This document shows positions 16,233-23,869 of a DNA stretch of 64,000 bases, piece after piece (position 1 is the first letter of the stretch; each line of letters opens with the position of its first letter). The notes beneath the pieces are model-generated. The model searched no databases. It was not told the origin of the DNA and worked only from the letters and a program-made list of their open reading frames with translations. The stretch is from an uncultured Pseudomonas sp. (GTDB lineage: Bacteria > Pseudomonadota > Gammaproteobacteria > Pseudomonadales > Pseudomonadaceae). The stretch covers positions 1-64,000 of the forward strand of contig NZ_CAMPHV010000019.1 in assembly GCF_946886105.1 (NCBI RefSeq), in the 5' to 3' direction. A program made the translations under genes and the position numbers.

Positions 16233-16532
16233 ATGTCCACTCTGTCGAAGAGACTCAAAGAAGCGCGACTGCGAGCGGGGCTGTCCCAGGAACAGCTCGG
16301 CCTGCGTATCGGCCTGGAACCTGCCTCTGCCAGTACCCGGATGAATCGCTACGAGCTGGGCAAACGTGCCCCCGACTTGGAGCTAGTCGAGAGGATCGCG
16401 GAGACGCTTGGCCTGCCTGCGGCCTACTTCTATGCCGTTCAGGACGAGGAGGCTGAACTACTCCGGCAATTCAGTGCGCTGAGTACCAAAGGTAGGAAGC
16501 GAGTGATGGATGTCATCGCGGAGGAGGCTTGA
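16233..16532 (+). CDS. XRE/Cro-family transcriptional regulator
   Basis: This 99-residue DNA-binding protein has a Cro/C1-type helix-turn-helix over residues 4-60 (KEARLRAGLSQEQLGLRIGL, then MNRYELGKRAPDLELVERIA). A short C-terminal helix probably mediates dimerisation. The start MSTLSKRL at 16233 matches the usual position of the domain; the longer frame from 16179 lacks support. A perfect palindrome at 16158-16178 is the obvious operator. It is the only intact regulator in the left half of the island and may control its own gene and neighbouring genes. There is no peptidase domain, so it is not a LexA-like repressor. Confidence 0.85.
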   Translation: MSTLSKRLKEARLRAGLSQEQLGLRIGLEPASASTRMNRYELGKRAPDLELVERIAETLGLPAAYFYAVQDEEAELLRQFSALSTKGRKRVMDVIAEEA

Positions 16533-16611
16533 TTTCAAGCTCCTCGATGACTCTGCGCCCACTGCTAATCGTCGGTCACGGTGGGCTGAAATATGCAGCA
16601 GCGGCTGAAAA

Positions 16612-16642
16612 AAAGGCGGCCTACTCACATAGGCCGCCTTTC
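16612..16642. terminator. Bidirectional terminator
   Basis: Hairpin AAAGGCGGCCTA-N6-TAGGCCGCCTTT. It is preceded by an A-run and followed by TTT, so it can end transcription of the regulator gene (plus) and of the small gene at 16654-16788 (minus). Confidence 0.75.
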
Positions 16643-16653
16643 AAACACCCGAT

Positions 16654-16788
16654 CTAGCTGCTCCTCATTTCCTCAATCCAGCGAAACAGACGGCGGCAGC
16701 ACTCACGAAAAACTTCTGATGCGGCCAACGCTGCGAGCCAGGAAACGATTTTTTTCAGCCAATCAGGTGCACCACGGCGAGCGCTCAT
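16654..16788 (-). CDS. Small basic amphipathic peptide gene
   Basis: A 44-residue predicted peptide starting MSARRGAPDWLKKIVSWLAA, rich in Arg, Lys, Trp and Leu with two cysteines. It ends just before a strong terminator. AGGA lies nine bases before the ATG at 16788; an ATG at 16797 would add three residues. The hydrophobic centre and basic flanks would suit a membrane-active peptide of the type I toxin kind, but no antisense RNA was identified. It is too short for a family assignment. Confidence 0.45.
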   Translation of the reverse strand: MSARRGAPDWLKKIVSWLAALAASEVFRECCRRLFRWIEEMRSS

Positions 16789-16875
16789 AAGGGTCATTCC
16801 TATGCACGAGCTAATAGACGTGGGCGTTTCAGCCGATATTTTTGTGCCCTTTTGCGGGCACGGGACGGACAAACC

Positions 16876-17577
16876 ATGAAAATGGTCGACGTCGAGGTTG
16901 ATATCGCTCTCCGTCAGAGGCCTTTCGTCACCGATGGCCTTTGTCAGGAACTCGCATCAGGCACTCAATCCCTTGAGTGCGTTGAGCTTCTTTCTCTCAC
17001 ATCACGATAGATGAGGAGCGATTCGGTTCTCGATATCACCCGAGGTTCATATCGAGACCGCTGTTTTGGCTTCAAACCCAGCGCTGCCAAAGACATGCCA
17101 AGTCAAGCGGTTACCGTGAGACGCTGTTAAGGCGGTCTCCGGTGAAATTTCTGACCGGCTAATGAGCCTATCGTCAGCCCCGCTCGACATTACAGGTGCG
17201 CGAGGCAGGTTTTAGTATGTGCTCGGCGAACGGCGTGAACGCTTCGGTCGCAATCGGGCCTGTACCCTGAGCTAGCGAGAGTCCCAACCAATCCATGGCG
17301 GCACGCAACGCTGATATAGGAGTTGCATCAGATGCAGCGCTCCAGTTTTTCTAGAGCGCGCGCCAACAGAGCGCACAGCAGCTAGAGATTTTTATGCCTG
17401 GCCCGCCAGCGTTTGCTGGTTACCGCCTGGCTGGCCATGAGCCAAGTTTGGCTTGAAACAGCCCATTCAGAGCCTGAAAGTCCAAGCTCTCGCAAAAGTT
17501 TATCTGGCGCACCACCAAAGACGCAAGCCATGAGCTCGTAGCTAGGTTATCAGCGCATAAAGTAGATAATCTTGCCC
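16876..17577. other. Gene-poor interval with short decayed frames
   Basis: Two adjoining short plus-strand frames are open at 16876-17010 (starts MKMVDVEVDIALRQRPF) and 17011-17130 (starts MRSDSVLDITRGSY). The second ATG abuts the first stop. Neither has a good ribosome site nor a family I recognise, and they may be fragments of one decayed gene. From 17131 to 17577 nothing convincing is seen. Confidence 0.35.
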
Positions 17578-17700
17578 CTCGGAGAGACCATCAAGGTCGC
17601 TCATCGAGGTCGCCAGGGCTTCCTTTTTGAGCCAGAAGTACGCTGCCATTGCGCTATAACTGTATGAATATACAGCTATTAGTCTACCGCCAAAAGACGA
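17578..17700 (-). pseudogene. 5' remnant of a second IS1595-family transposase gene
   Basis: The minus-strand frame from 17649 reads MAAYFWLKKEALATSMSD, nearly the same as the start of the intact transposase at 12282. The first 35 bases (17578 onward) are identical to 12211 onward. Similarity continues upstream of the start into the palindrome and beyond. The rest of the gene is missing, so only the 5' end of a related insertion sequence is left. Confidence 0.8.
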
Positions 17701-17871
17701 TTGCGAAACCCCTATTCAAGTGCTCTAGGATGGTGGTTGCAGCCATTTTCTGTGGCACAAAAAATCAGAGCGTGGCGCCCCGTGATGGAGGCGATTAGCT
17801 GTTAGGCGCTCTCACTTGATACCGAACCGACATGCGGTGTTCAGATTTTTACCCACGTACGTGCTGGCCCG

Positions 17872-18552
17872 ATGATATTGCCTGCCCGAGAGACTGCGGG
17901 TTATAAGGACGCATCTCGCAAAGATATGGATATCACTATGCAGTTCCCGGAATCTCTAAAGTCTCTTGGATTAATCGTCTCTGGCTTTACAGCGGGAATT
18001 GCGGCCTTTCAAAGCATCCTTACCATAGCCGGTTTGGAGGTCGGCCCTCGCCACTCCTCCTGCCCAAATGGCCAAGTCGCCCTGCGGGTCGAGTCCTATC
18101 CATTCGGGGCCAAGGTCGACATTAATGAGCTCGATAAGCCCTTCTATAACGGGATGTGCCTCAATCAGGGCCGCTATGGAGTTACCGTCCGAGCCGACCG
18201 GTATCAAGAAGAGCACCGAGTTGTGCAGCTTGGAGCGTCGGATCAGATTTCGCTCTTTTCCCTAAAGCCCAAGATCATTGTCCATCTGGACAAAGAAAAC
18301 CTTATTCAAGATCGAAAATTCACTGGCGAAGCGATAACCATCAGATTGATGGATATTGACGTGCGATCTGCCGTCCAGCTGATAGCAGACTTTGCAGGCA
18401 AGAATTTCGTCGTTTCGAATAACGTGGAAGGGACGATAAGTCTAGCGCTGGAGAATATCCCTTGGGACTTGGCGCTGGATTCAATACTGATATCCACCGG
18501 AAATCAGCTTGAGGAAAGGAACGGACTGTTTTATGTGTCCAAGAAATACTAA
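17872..18552 (+). CDS. Membrane-anchored PEGA and secretin/TonB N-terminal (STN) domain protein
   Basis: This 226-residue protein has one transmembrane helix (LKSLGLIVSGFTAGIAAFQS, residues about 29-50). A PEGA-like beta domain follows (about 68-125, with VESYPFGAKVDINELDKPF), then a C-terminal domain of the PilQ secretin N0/STN type (about 150-225, with RSAVQLIADFAGKNFVVSNN and LALDSILIST). No secretin barrel is present. PEGA domains are usually extracytoplasmic and STN domains bind partners at secretins. The start could be 17926 or 17938 instead. Its stop TAA shares a base with the ATG of the next gene (TAATG), tying it translationally to the nuclease/ABC cassette downstream. That makes it a probable fourth component rather than a bystander. 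Confidence 0.7.
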   Translation: MILPARETAGYKDASRKDMDITMQFPESLKSLGLIVSGFTAGIAAFQSILTIAGLEVGPRHSSCPNGQVALRVESYPFGAKVDINELDKPFYNGMCLNQGRYGVTVRADRYQEEHRVVQLGASDQISLFSLKPKIIVHLDKENLIQDRKFTGEAITIRLMDIDVRSAVQLIADFAGKNFVVSNNVEGTISLALENIPWDLALDSILISTGNQLEERNGLFYVSKKY

Positions 18553-19643
18553 TGCCCTGCCTAGAAAAAGGGCTCGAAATGATTGAGAGCGAAATCCCTC
18601 AACCAAAGCCAGCCGATTTTTCGGCAACAGCCCTTGATGTCCAAGTGGGCGCGCCCGTTCCCGTTTTGGACAGGCTGCTAATTATGTCCTCCGACGATTG
18701 GGAGGACTTCACCCTTGAATTCGTGCACTACCTCAAGGAGCAATACAGGAAAGTCACTAAATGTGGCGGCGGCGGGGATATGGGACGTGACGTAATCGCC
18801 TATACCGCGAGTGGATGGAATAATTACCAGTGCAAGCATTATAAAGAAAAGCTTAGTGTTGAGGATGCCGTCTTAGAGATAGGTAAGATTTGCTATTACA
18901 CCTACATCGGCGAGTACCTGCTTCCAGAGCGCTACTACTTTGTGACGCCCAAGGGCTGTGGCACCAATCTCATCAAAGCCCTACAAGACCCGCAAAAACT
19001 GAAATCTGAGCTTTTAGGTCGATGGGAAAAAACGTGCGCTAGCAAAATCACTAAATCCAAAATCATCGAACTGGATTCAAAATTTCTTGCACATATCGAC
19101 TCCATTGATTTTTCGATCTTCGACGATATCCCTCCGCTGGCGTTGATTGAGCTGCACAGCCAAACCCCTTTCCATACGCTGCGTTTCGGGCTCTACAACA
19201 GAAGAAGACCCGAAATACCTAAAGCCCCTGAAACCATTGCGGCGTCAGAGCACATCTATACAGCGGCTCTGCTTGAGGCTTTTTCCGATAAGAAGGGAGA
19301 AGTCATAGACCTGTCCTCTATCGCAAGCCATCCAGATTTCAAGACTGAACTAAAAAGCGCCCGGAATAACTTCTATGCCGCCGAGTCCCTGGAACGGTTC
19401 TCCAGAGACTGGCTGCCCATCGGCTACTTTAGTGATTTGAAAGAGGAGTGCCACGAGGCCATTTCTGCAACCGTGAACCAGCAATACACAGACGGCTATG
19501 CGCGCTACTTAAGGACGTGTGAAATATCGGCTCTGGCAGAGTATAGCTCTCACCCACTCCATCCCTTTATAAAAATTCAAGACAAAAAAGGGCTATGTCA
19601 CCACATCGTAAATGACCAAGTTTTTCGGTGGGTTAAAAAATGA
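18552..19643 (+). CDS. Mrr-like nuclease with ABC-3C C-terminal domain
   Basis: This 363-residue protein appears to have two domains. Residues about 45-105 resemble a PD-(D/E)XK restriction endonuclease of the Mrr type: a helix with Trp50/Glu51, then GRDVIAY (Asp80) and YQCKHY (Gln93-x-Lys95). The C-terminal region ends with KIQDKKGLCHHIVNDQVFRW, like the C-terminal domain component of ABC three-component (ABC-3C) systems described by Krishnan, Burroughs, Iyer and Aravind. A start at 18579 has a better ribosome site (AAGGG). It overlaps the previous gene by one base and the next by four (ATGA). The inferred role is nucleic-acid cleavage controlled by the ABC ATPase. Confidence 0.72.
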   Translation: MPCLEKGLEMIESEIPQPKPADFSATALDVQVGAPVPVLDRLLIMSSDDWEDFTLEFVHYLKEQYRKVTKCGGGGDMGRDVIAYTASGWNNYQCKHYKEKLSVEDAVLEIGKICYYTYIGEYLLPERYYFVTPKGCGTNLIKALQDPQKLKSELLGRWEKTCASKITKSKIIELDSKFLAHIDSIDFSIFDDIPPLALIELHSQTPFHTLRFGLYNRRRPEIPKAPETIAASEHIYTAALLEAFSDKKGEVIDLSSIASHPDFKTELKSARNNFYAAESLERFSRDWLPIGYFSDLKEECHEAISATVNQQYTDGYARYLRTCEISALAEYSSHPLHPFIKIQDKKGLCHHIVNDQVFRWVKK

Positions 19644-20080
19644 ATCTACCAGTCGAAATCTTCAATGGCCCTGTTGAGGTAGGCACTCGAATAGCGCTGA
19701 TACTGGCCAACATTGAAAATATAGAGCTAAGTCTAGATGAGCTCGCCTTCTTTGACTACGTATTAATTTATTCTAAAGAGTTCAATGGCGTAGCCAACGT
19801 TCATCCCCCTCTCCCCAATCACTTTGCTGAGATCATCAAGCGAAGAGAAACACTTCCCGCCACGCTGGCCTACTTCATATCCAAGGGCATAATCACGACG
19901 AGCATTGGTCGTGATGGCATCAAGTACAAGGCTACCGACAAGGCGATTTACTACACAAGCGCGCTGAAATCCTCTTACTACAAAAAGCTTATTCAAAATC
20001 TCTCGTGGATTGAGAACAACATTGATGAGCTGTACCAAGAGCAGAAAAGCCTGTTTACTACAAGGGTTCGCTACAGATGA
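19640..20080 (+). CDS. ABC-3C system middle component
   Basis: This small protein of 146 residues has the size and sequence style of the middle component of ABC-3C conflict systems. It opens PVEIFNGPVEVGTRIALILA, followed by helices and a winged-helix-like region (FISKGIITTSIGRDGIKYKA, residues about 85-105). Family knowledge places it as an adaptor between the ATPase and the effector-bearing component. The start ATG overlaps the previous stop and the stop overlaps the next start, both as ATGA, so all three proteins are made together. Confidence 0.7.
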   Translation: MNLPVEIFNGPVEVGTRIALILANIENIELSLDELAFFDYVLIYSKEFNGVANVHPPLPNHFAEIIKRRETLPATLAYFISKGIITTSIGRDGIKYKATDKAIYYTSALKSSYYKKLIQNLSWIENNIDELYQEQKSLFTTRVRYR

Positions 20081-21933
20081 TTATTCGCAGCCTTACTGTC
20101 AGCGGCGAGAACAAAGTTTCCTCTGCACTATTTTTTGAGCGTGGCGCTAACATAGTCGTGGGCGCGTCAGATACCGGAAAATCCTACGTTGTCCAGTGCA
20201 TAAAATTTATTCTTGGCGCCGAAGATCCTCCCAAGCCTATCGATGAATCTACGGGCTATACCACGCTGACCGTTCAGTTCGAGAATGACGATGGATCTGG
20301 CTTCACTTTAACGCGGGAACTTAGCGAAAAGGCGCCAATATATCTGTATGAGCCAGGTTGCTCACCTCGCAAGCTCAAAACGAAGCATCAGTTTGGCGAC
20401 CTCAACAATTTATCGAACTACTTCCTAGACAAGATTTCCTTAAGTGATAAGAAACTTCTCCAAGGAAAGGAAAAGTTAACCACCACCTCGCTGTCTCTAC
20501 GAAACCTGGAGAAGGTATTCGTTATCGATGAGACGAGAATTGTGGCTGAATACTCGCCCCTCGGGACAGGGCAGAATAATGAGGCCACGTCAGAACTGTC
20601 GCTGCTGCGCACCTTACTAACCGGGGTGGATGACTCCGAGGTGGCGTCGATCAAGAAAGACTTGGCGTCCAAATCCACCCTGAAACAAAAGGTCTCCACC
20701 GTCGAGTACTTGTTGGAGCGGCTTTACCCTGAAGGAAGGGTGCCGTTGGAGACCGAGATTGATGAACTTGAAGAGAACCTGGAAGCACAAGAAACGCTCC
20801 TCGAACTCAGAGAGCGGGAGCTTAACGCCCTGATCTCCGAAAATGATCACCTATTGAACTTCAAGCAATCAATATCGATCAATCTTTCGGCGGCAGTTGA
20901 AACTCTTGCAGAAAACCAAGGACTGATGGATAGACTTGTCGCACTGCAAGGAAAATATCGCTCTGATGCGGAACGCCTTTTAGGCATAAGCGAGGCCTCT
21001 GGCCTGCTTGAGCTATACGAGGAGGTTCTATGTCCAACCTGTGGCAGCAAAGTTCCCCATGACCACTTAGAGAACTCCCCTACAGATATCCTGCCTGCTG
21101 TAGAGGCCGAAAGGGCAAAAATTGACTTCCACCTGAACGAACTGTCGGTTGCACTCGCTGACTTAGGCAATACGATTTCTACTGAACAAACCTCAATCAA
21201 CAGTCTGAGGGATATTCTTTTAAACATTGAAACGAAACTTTCAATGTCCTTTACTGACGTGTTGGAAGCAGTGAATGGCATTAGAGATAACTGCAACGAG
21301 CTGAAGCGAAAAATCCTGGCACTCCGACATAAAGCCAGCTCCTTCGACGAGCTTGCCCGTGAGCTGGATCTGCTGAAAGGAAAGCTCGATGAGAAACAAG
21401 ATGATTACGCGATTCCAGACTTTGACAGCGATCTCAAACAACTGGCCGCAGCCGTAGAAAATGTCCTGGAGCGCTGGGACTTCCCTAACCACAAGCCGAC
21501 TGAGTTCGACACGAAGAAAAGAGACTTGGTGATCGGCGGTAAGAGAAGGCCTCACTTCGGAAAGGGTTACCGCGCCATCGGCTTTTCGTCGTTTGTCATT
21601 GGATTGATGCAACACCTTTCCCCGCTGGGTCGACACCCTGGTTTTGTAGTACTTGACTCGCCCCTGACCACGTACAAGCAGGCTGACCAAGACCGTGGCG
21701 AGGAGCAAAGCGAAGCTGACAAGATTGCCGGAGATATGGTCTATTCGTTCTATAGCGATGTTGCCGAAAATTACAATAATCGCCAGATCATCATCTTCGA
21801 CAACCAAGAACCTGATGTATCTCTGATCCCAAGCGTGACCTATTACCACTTCTCTAAAAACAGGAATATGGGAAGATTTGGCTTCTTTCCTCCCGTTGAT
21901 GGAAAGGATTACTCTAAAGCTAAAAGGCCATAG
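20077..21933 (+). CDS. DUF3732 ABC ATPase of an ABC-3C system
   Basis: This 618-residue SMC/Rad50-like ATPase has a Walker A motif GASDTGKS (residues 29-36) and long coiled-coil regions (about 200-310 and 345-460). The coils are interrupted by a zinc motif CPTCG (319-323). A C-terminal lobe carries a signature-like GKGYRAIGFSSFVIGLMQ and a Walker B variant FVVLDSPL, with Ser where most ABC ATPases have Glu. That variant is usual for DUF3732 proteins as I recall. It is predicted to dimerise on ATP and regulate the nuclease-bearing component on recognising a nucleic-acid or phage signal. It is the last gene of the coupled operon. Confidence 0.8.
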   Translation: MIIRSLTVSGENKVSSALFFERGANIVVGASDTGKSYVVQCIKFILGAEDPPKPIDESTGYTTLTVQFENDDGSGFTLTRELSEKAPIYLYEPGCSPRKLKTKHQFGDLNNLSNYFLDKISLSDKKLLQGKEKLTTTSLSLRNLEKVFVIDETRIVAEYSPLGTGQNNEATSELSLLRTLLTGVDDSEVASIKKDLASKSTLKQKVSTVEYLLERLYPEGRVPLETEIDELEENLEAQETLLELRERELNALISENDHLLNFKQSISINLSAAVETLAENQGLMDRLVALQGKYRSDAERLLGISEASGLLELYEEVLCPTCGSKVPHDHLENSPTDILPAVEAERAKIDFHLNELSVALADLGNTISTEQTSINSLRDILLNIETKLSMSFTDVLEAVNGIRDNCNELKRKILALRHKASSFDELARELDLLKGKLDEKQDDYAIPDFDSDLKQLAAAVENVLERWDFPNHKPTEFDTKKRDLVIGGKRRPHFGKGYRAIGFSSFVIGLMQHLSPLGRHPGFVVLDSPLTTYKQADQDRGEEQSEADKIAGDMVYSFYSDVAENYNNRQIIIFDNQEPDVSLIPSVTYYHFSKNRNMGRFGFFPPVDGKDYSKAKRP

Positions 21934-22009
21934 CACCAGAGCTGCGCGCTTGCGTTGATTAGCGCTTGCGGATGCAGTAAAAACATACTTTCAAGAAGCG
22001 AGACTCACC

Positions 22010-22363
22010 ATGTCAATGATTGCAGAATATAAGGCCTTAGAAGCCCAAATCGCCGAGCAACAGAAGCGCCTCGAAGCCCTGAAGGGCGACGAGAAGCTAA
22101 AGCGCGAAATCGAGTTTGAAACCAAACTGCGCGGTTTGCTTGGTGAGTACAACTACTCCCTGAAGAACGTGATTTCCCTGCTCGATCCGCATGCAGGCAA
22201 AGGCACTGTTGCTTCTAAAGGTGCTCGCAAGGTGCGCGCGCTGAAGACCTACAAGAACCCGAACAACGGCGAAGTGGTTGAGACTAAAGGTGGCAACCAC
22301 AAAGTGTTGAAGGCCTGGAAAGATCAGTACGGCGCAGAAAAGGTTGAGGGCTGGCGGCAATAA
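22010..22363 (+). CDS. MvaT-family (H-NS-like) nucleoid protein
   Basis: This 117-residue protein of the MvaT/MvaU family has an N-terminal coiled-coil oligomerisation region (residues 1-60, IAEYKALEAQIAEQQKRLEA). The C-terminal DNA-binding domain includes KTYKNPNNGEVVETKGGNHK, which contacts AT-rich minor grooves. Such proteins silence horizontally acquired genes in Pseudomonas, and the chromosome normally has its own copies. Finding one inside an island next to a conflict cassette suggests the island carries its own silencer. It is transcribed alone, with a good terminator at 22385-22413. Confidence 0.9.
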   Translation: MSMIAEYKALEAQIAEQQKRLEALKGDEKLKREIEFETKLRGLLGEYNYSLKNVISLLDPHAGKGTVASKGARKVRALKTYKNPNNGEVVETKGGNHKVLKAWKDQYGAEKVEGWRQ

Positions 22364-22384
22364 GCTGTTCAGTGTGTAGAGGAA

Positions 22385-22413
22385 GGGCCGCGCAAGCGGC
22401 CCTCTTTGTTTCT
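22385..22413 (+). terminator. Terminator of the MvaT-like gene
   Basis: Hairpin GGGCCGC-GCAA-GCGGCCC followed by a T-rich tract, 21 bases after the stop. Confidence 0.8.
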
Positions 22414-22502
22414 GTGGTAGTCACTCAAAAGCCCCTTTACACCCACTGAGACTTAAGCGCGCCTCTAAAACCAAGCCTGCACCCAACAGCCCTGAGGTAC
22501 TT

Positions 22503-23078
22503 TCAAATATGCTTTCTCATCACACGTGCTATCGATGCATTCAAATCGTTCGCCGCACTGTCACATCGTAGGCGAGCATAAGCGGTTTCATTCAATGACT
22601 CGGTTCTTTCCAGCACCTTTTCAGGAGCAGAATACGATACCAGCTTGGTGAGAGTTGGTCGCCCTGCATCACGGCCTTCCAGAAGCAAGTGGGTGGACGC
22701 ATAAATGGAAAATTCTTTGGCGCATTCAGAAAGATTATTTACTTCGACCGCGATGTCGTTGGCGTAAAGGTCACTTATCTTCTTGATGGCAAGAATTTCA
22801 TCTTGATATTTATCAAATGCACTTGAATACAGAGCCATATGTAAATCAACGCTATTCTCGTCGAGTTTATTAATGGCTGCCGAGTTCAGGTTTAGCGCAA
22901 GCTTAGGTAGCAGCAAGGTCTTATCATATGCTACCTCTAGCTTCTCTCGAATAATTTTATCCCCCTCATTCGAGGCGCTCATAGACTGGCCAACATATAC
23001 CCCACCTATACCGGCTGCGCCGGAGAGCAACAGGCTGGCTACCTTAAATAGATCTGGATAGATTTTTCGCCTCTGCAT
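22503..23078 (-). CDS. Hypothetical membrane-anchored protein
   Basis: This 191-residue protein has one N-terminal helix (VASLLLSGAAGIGGVYVGQS, residues about 13-32) after a basic start. A largely helical soluble domain follows and ends in a basic tail. The site AGAGGAA lies just before the start. No family is recognised. The domain could lie in the periplasm, since the N-terminal residues are positively charged. It is a single gene between the MvaT-like gene and the zincin gene. Function unknown. Confidence 0.55.
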   Translation of the reverse strand: MQRRKIYPDLFKVASLLLSGAAGIGGVYVGQSMSASNEGDKIIREKLEVAYDKTLLLPKLALNLNSAAINKLDENSVDLHMALYSSAFDKYQDEILAIKKISDLYANDIAVEVNNLSECAKEFSIYASTHLLLEGRDAGRPTLTKLVSYSAPEKVLERTESLNETAYARLRCDSAANDLNASIARVMRKHI

Positions 23079-23243
23079 AATTCCTCTATTTTTAATTAAG
23101 CTTTACTGCTAATAAAATTTTCATTTTCCCGCTTCCGCAGCTATTTCGACGCGAGCATCGGCCAAACTTAACTGACTGCGCAAATGCTATCTGGTTGTAG
23201 GGAGAGACACCAAGAAAGCCCCGACCGGACGGTCTCTCGCCTG

Positions 23244-23801
23244 TTAAGAAAAATCACACCTCGAACACAGTTCGTGAGCTATTTCTTCTTCCAGTTCTGG
23301 AAATAGCTCTTTTAGATCCTGGTGTCTTGCAAGGCTAAGCTTACGGCACTTGCTTCGAATTCTATGCGCCGAGCTGAATGGATCTACTGGAAGCGCTTTA
23401 ACTAACTCAAGCGCACGCCCGTAGAATTTGTCCGTAGGCGCTGGCATAGCATGATTCGTTTGCGTTCGAGACAGTTCAAGAGAAAAGGCAACCGCTATCC
23501 CTTCCTCAAGATAATTTGTAAAGCCTTCCACGGGATCGAGGAGGTGAATTGTTTCATGAGCCAGCTCATATAGCGCGGTAGGCCAATAATTAGAGGCATT
23601 AAAGCTCAATACTGCCCATGCGCCGTCCCCCTGGAACCGATTCATAATGAATGGCCCCTTACGGTCAAAAGTAGGTTGGAATATTTCTTTCTGTGGATCC
23701 CTTGGGCCAATGAGCTCCTCAGCCTTTCTAAGGAGAAAATTCTGGAGATTCCACATCTCGGGCTTTGACGCTATTGGAGACTGCGTCGGAAATTTGTACA
23801 T
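23244..23801 (-). CDS. Predicted zinc metalloprotease (HExxH)
   Basis: This 185-residue soluble protein has a zincin signature: HETIH at residues 82-86 in LYELAHETIHLLDP. A glutamate pair 13-14 residues later in YLEEGIAVAFS (Glu99/Glu100) could be the third ligand, as in gluzincins. The C-terminus has three cysteines. There is no signal peptide, so a cytoplasmic protease is predicted. The start at 23801 has GGGAAG five bases upstream. It lies 68 bases downstream of the 352-residue gene on the same strand and may be its partner. Activity is inferred from the motif alone. Confidence 0.6.
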   Translation of the reverse strand: MYKFPTQSPIASKPEMWNLQNFLLRKAEELIGPRDPQKEIFQPTFDRKGPFIMNRFQGDGAWAVLSFNASNYWPTALYELAHETIHLLDPVEGFTNYLEEGIAVAFSLELSRTQTNHAMPAPTDKFYGRALELVKALPVDPFSSAHRIRSKCRKLSLARHQDLKELFPELEEEIAHELCSRCDFS

Positions 23802-23869
23802 ACACTTCCCGTGTGACTAAATGAGCAATAAAATTATGCTAGCCCTACCGGTTAGGTAGAGTTGCGTGA

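Noticed and set aside
16593..16790. Plus-strand 65-residue frame
   Set aside because: Lies across the terminator and antisense to the better supported small gene at 16654-16788.
16876..17130. Two adjoining short plus-strand frames
   Set aside because: No good ribosome sites and no recognisable domain; kept only as a note in the gene-poor interval.
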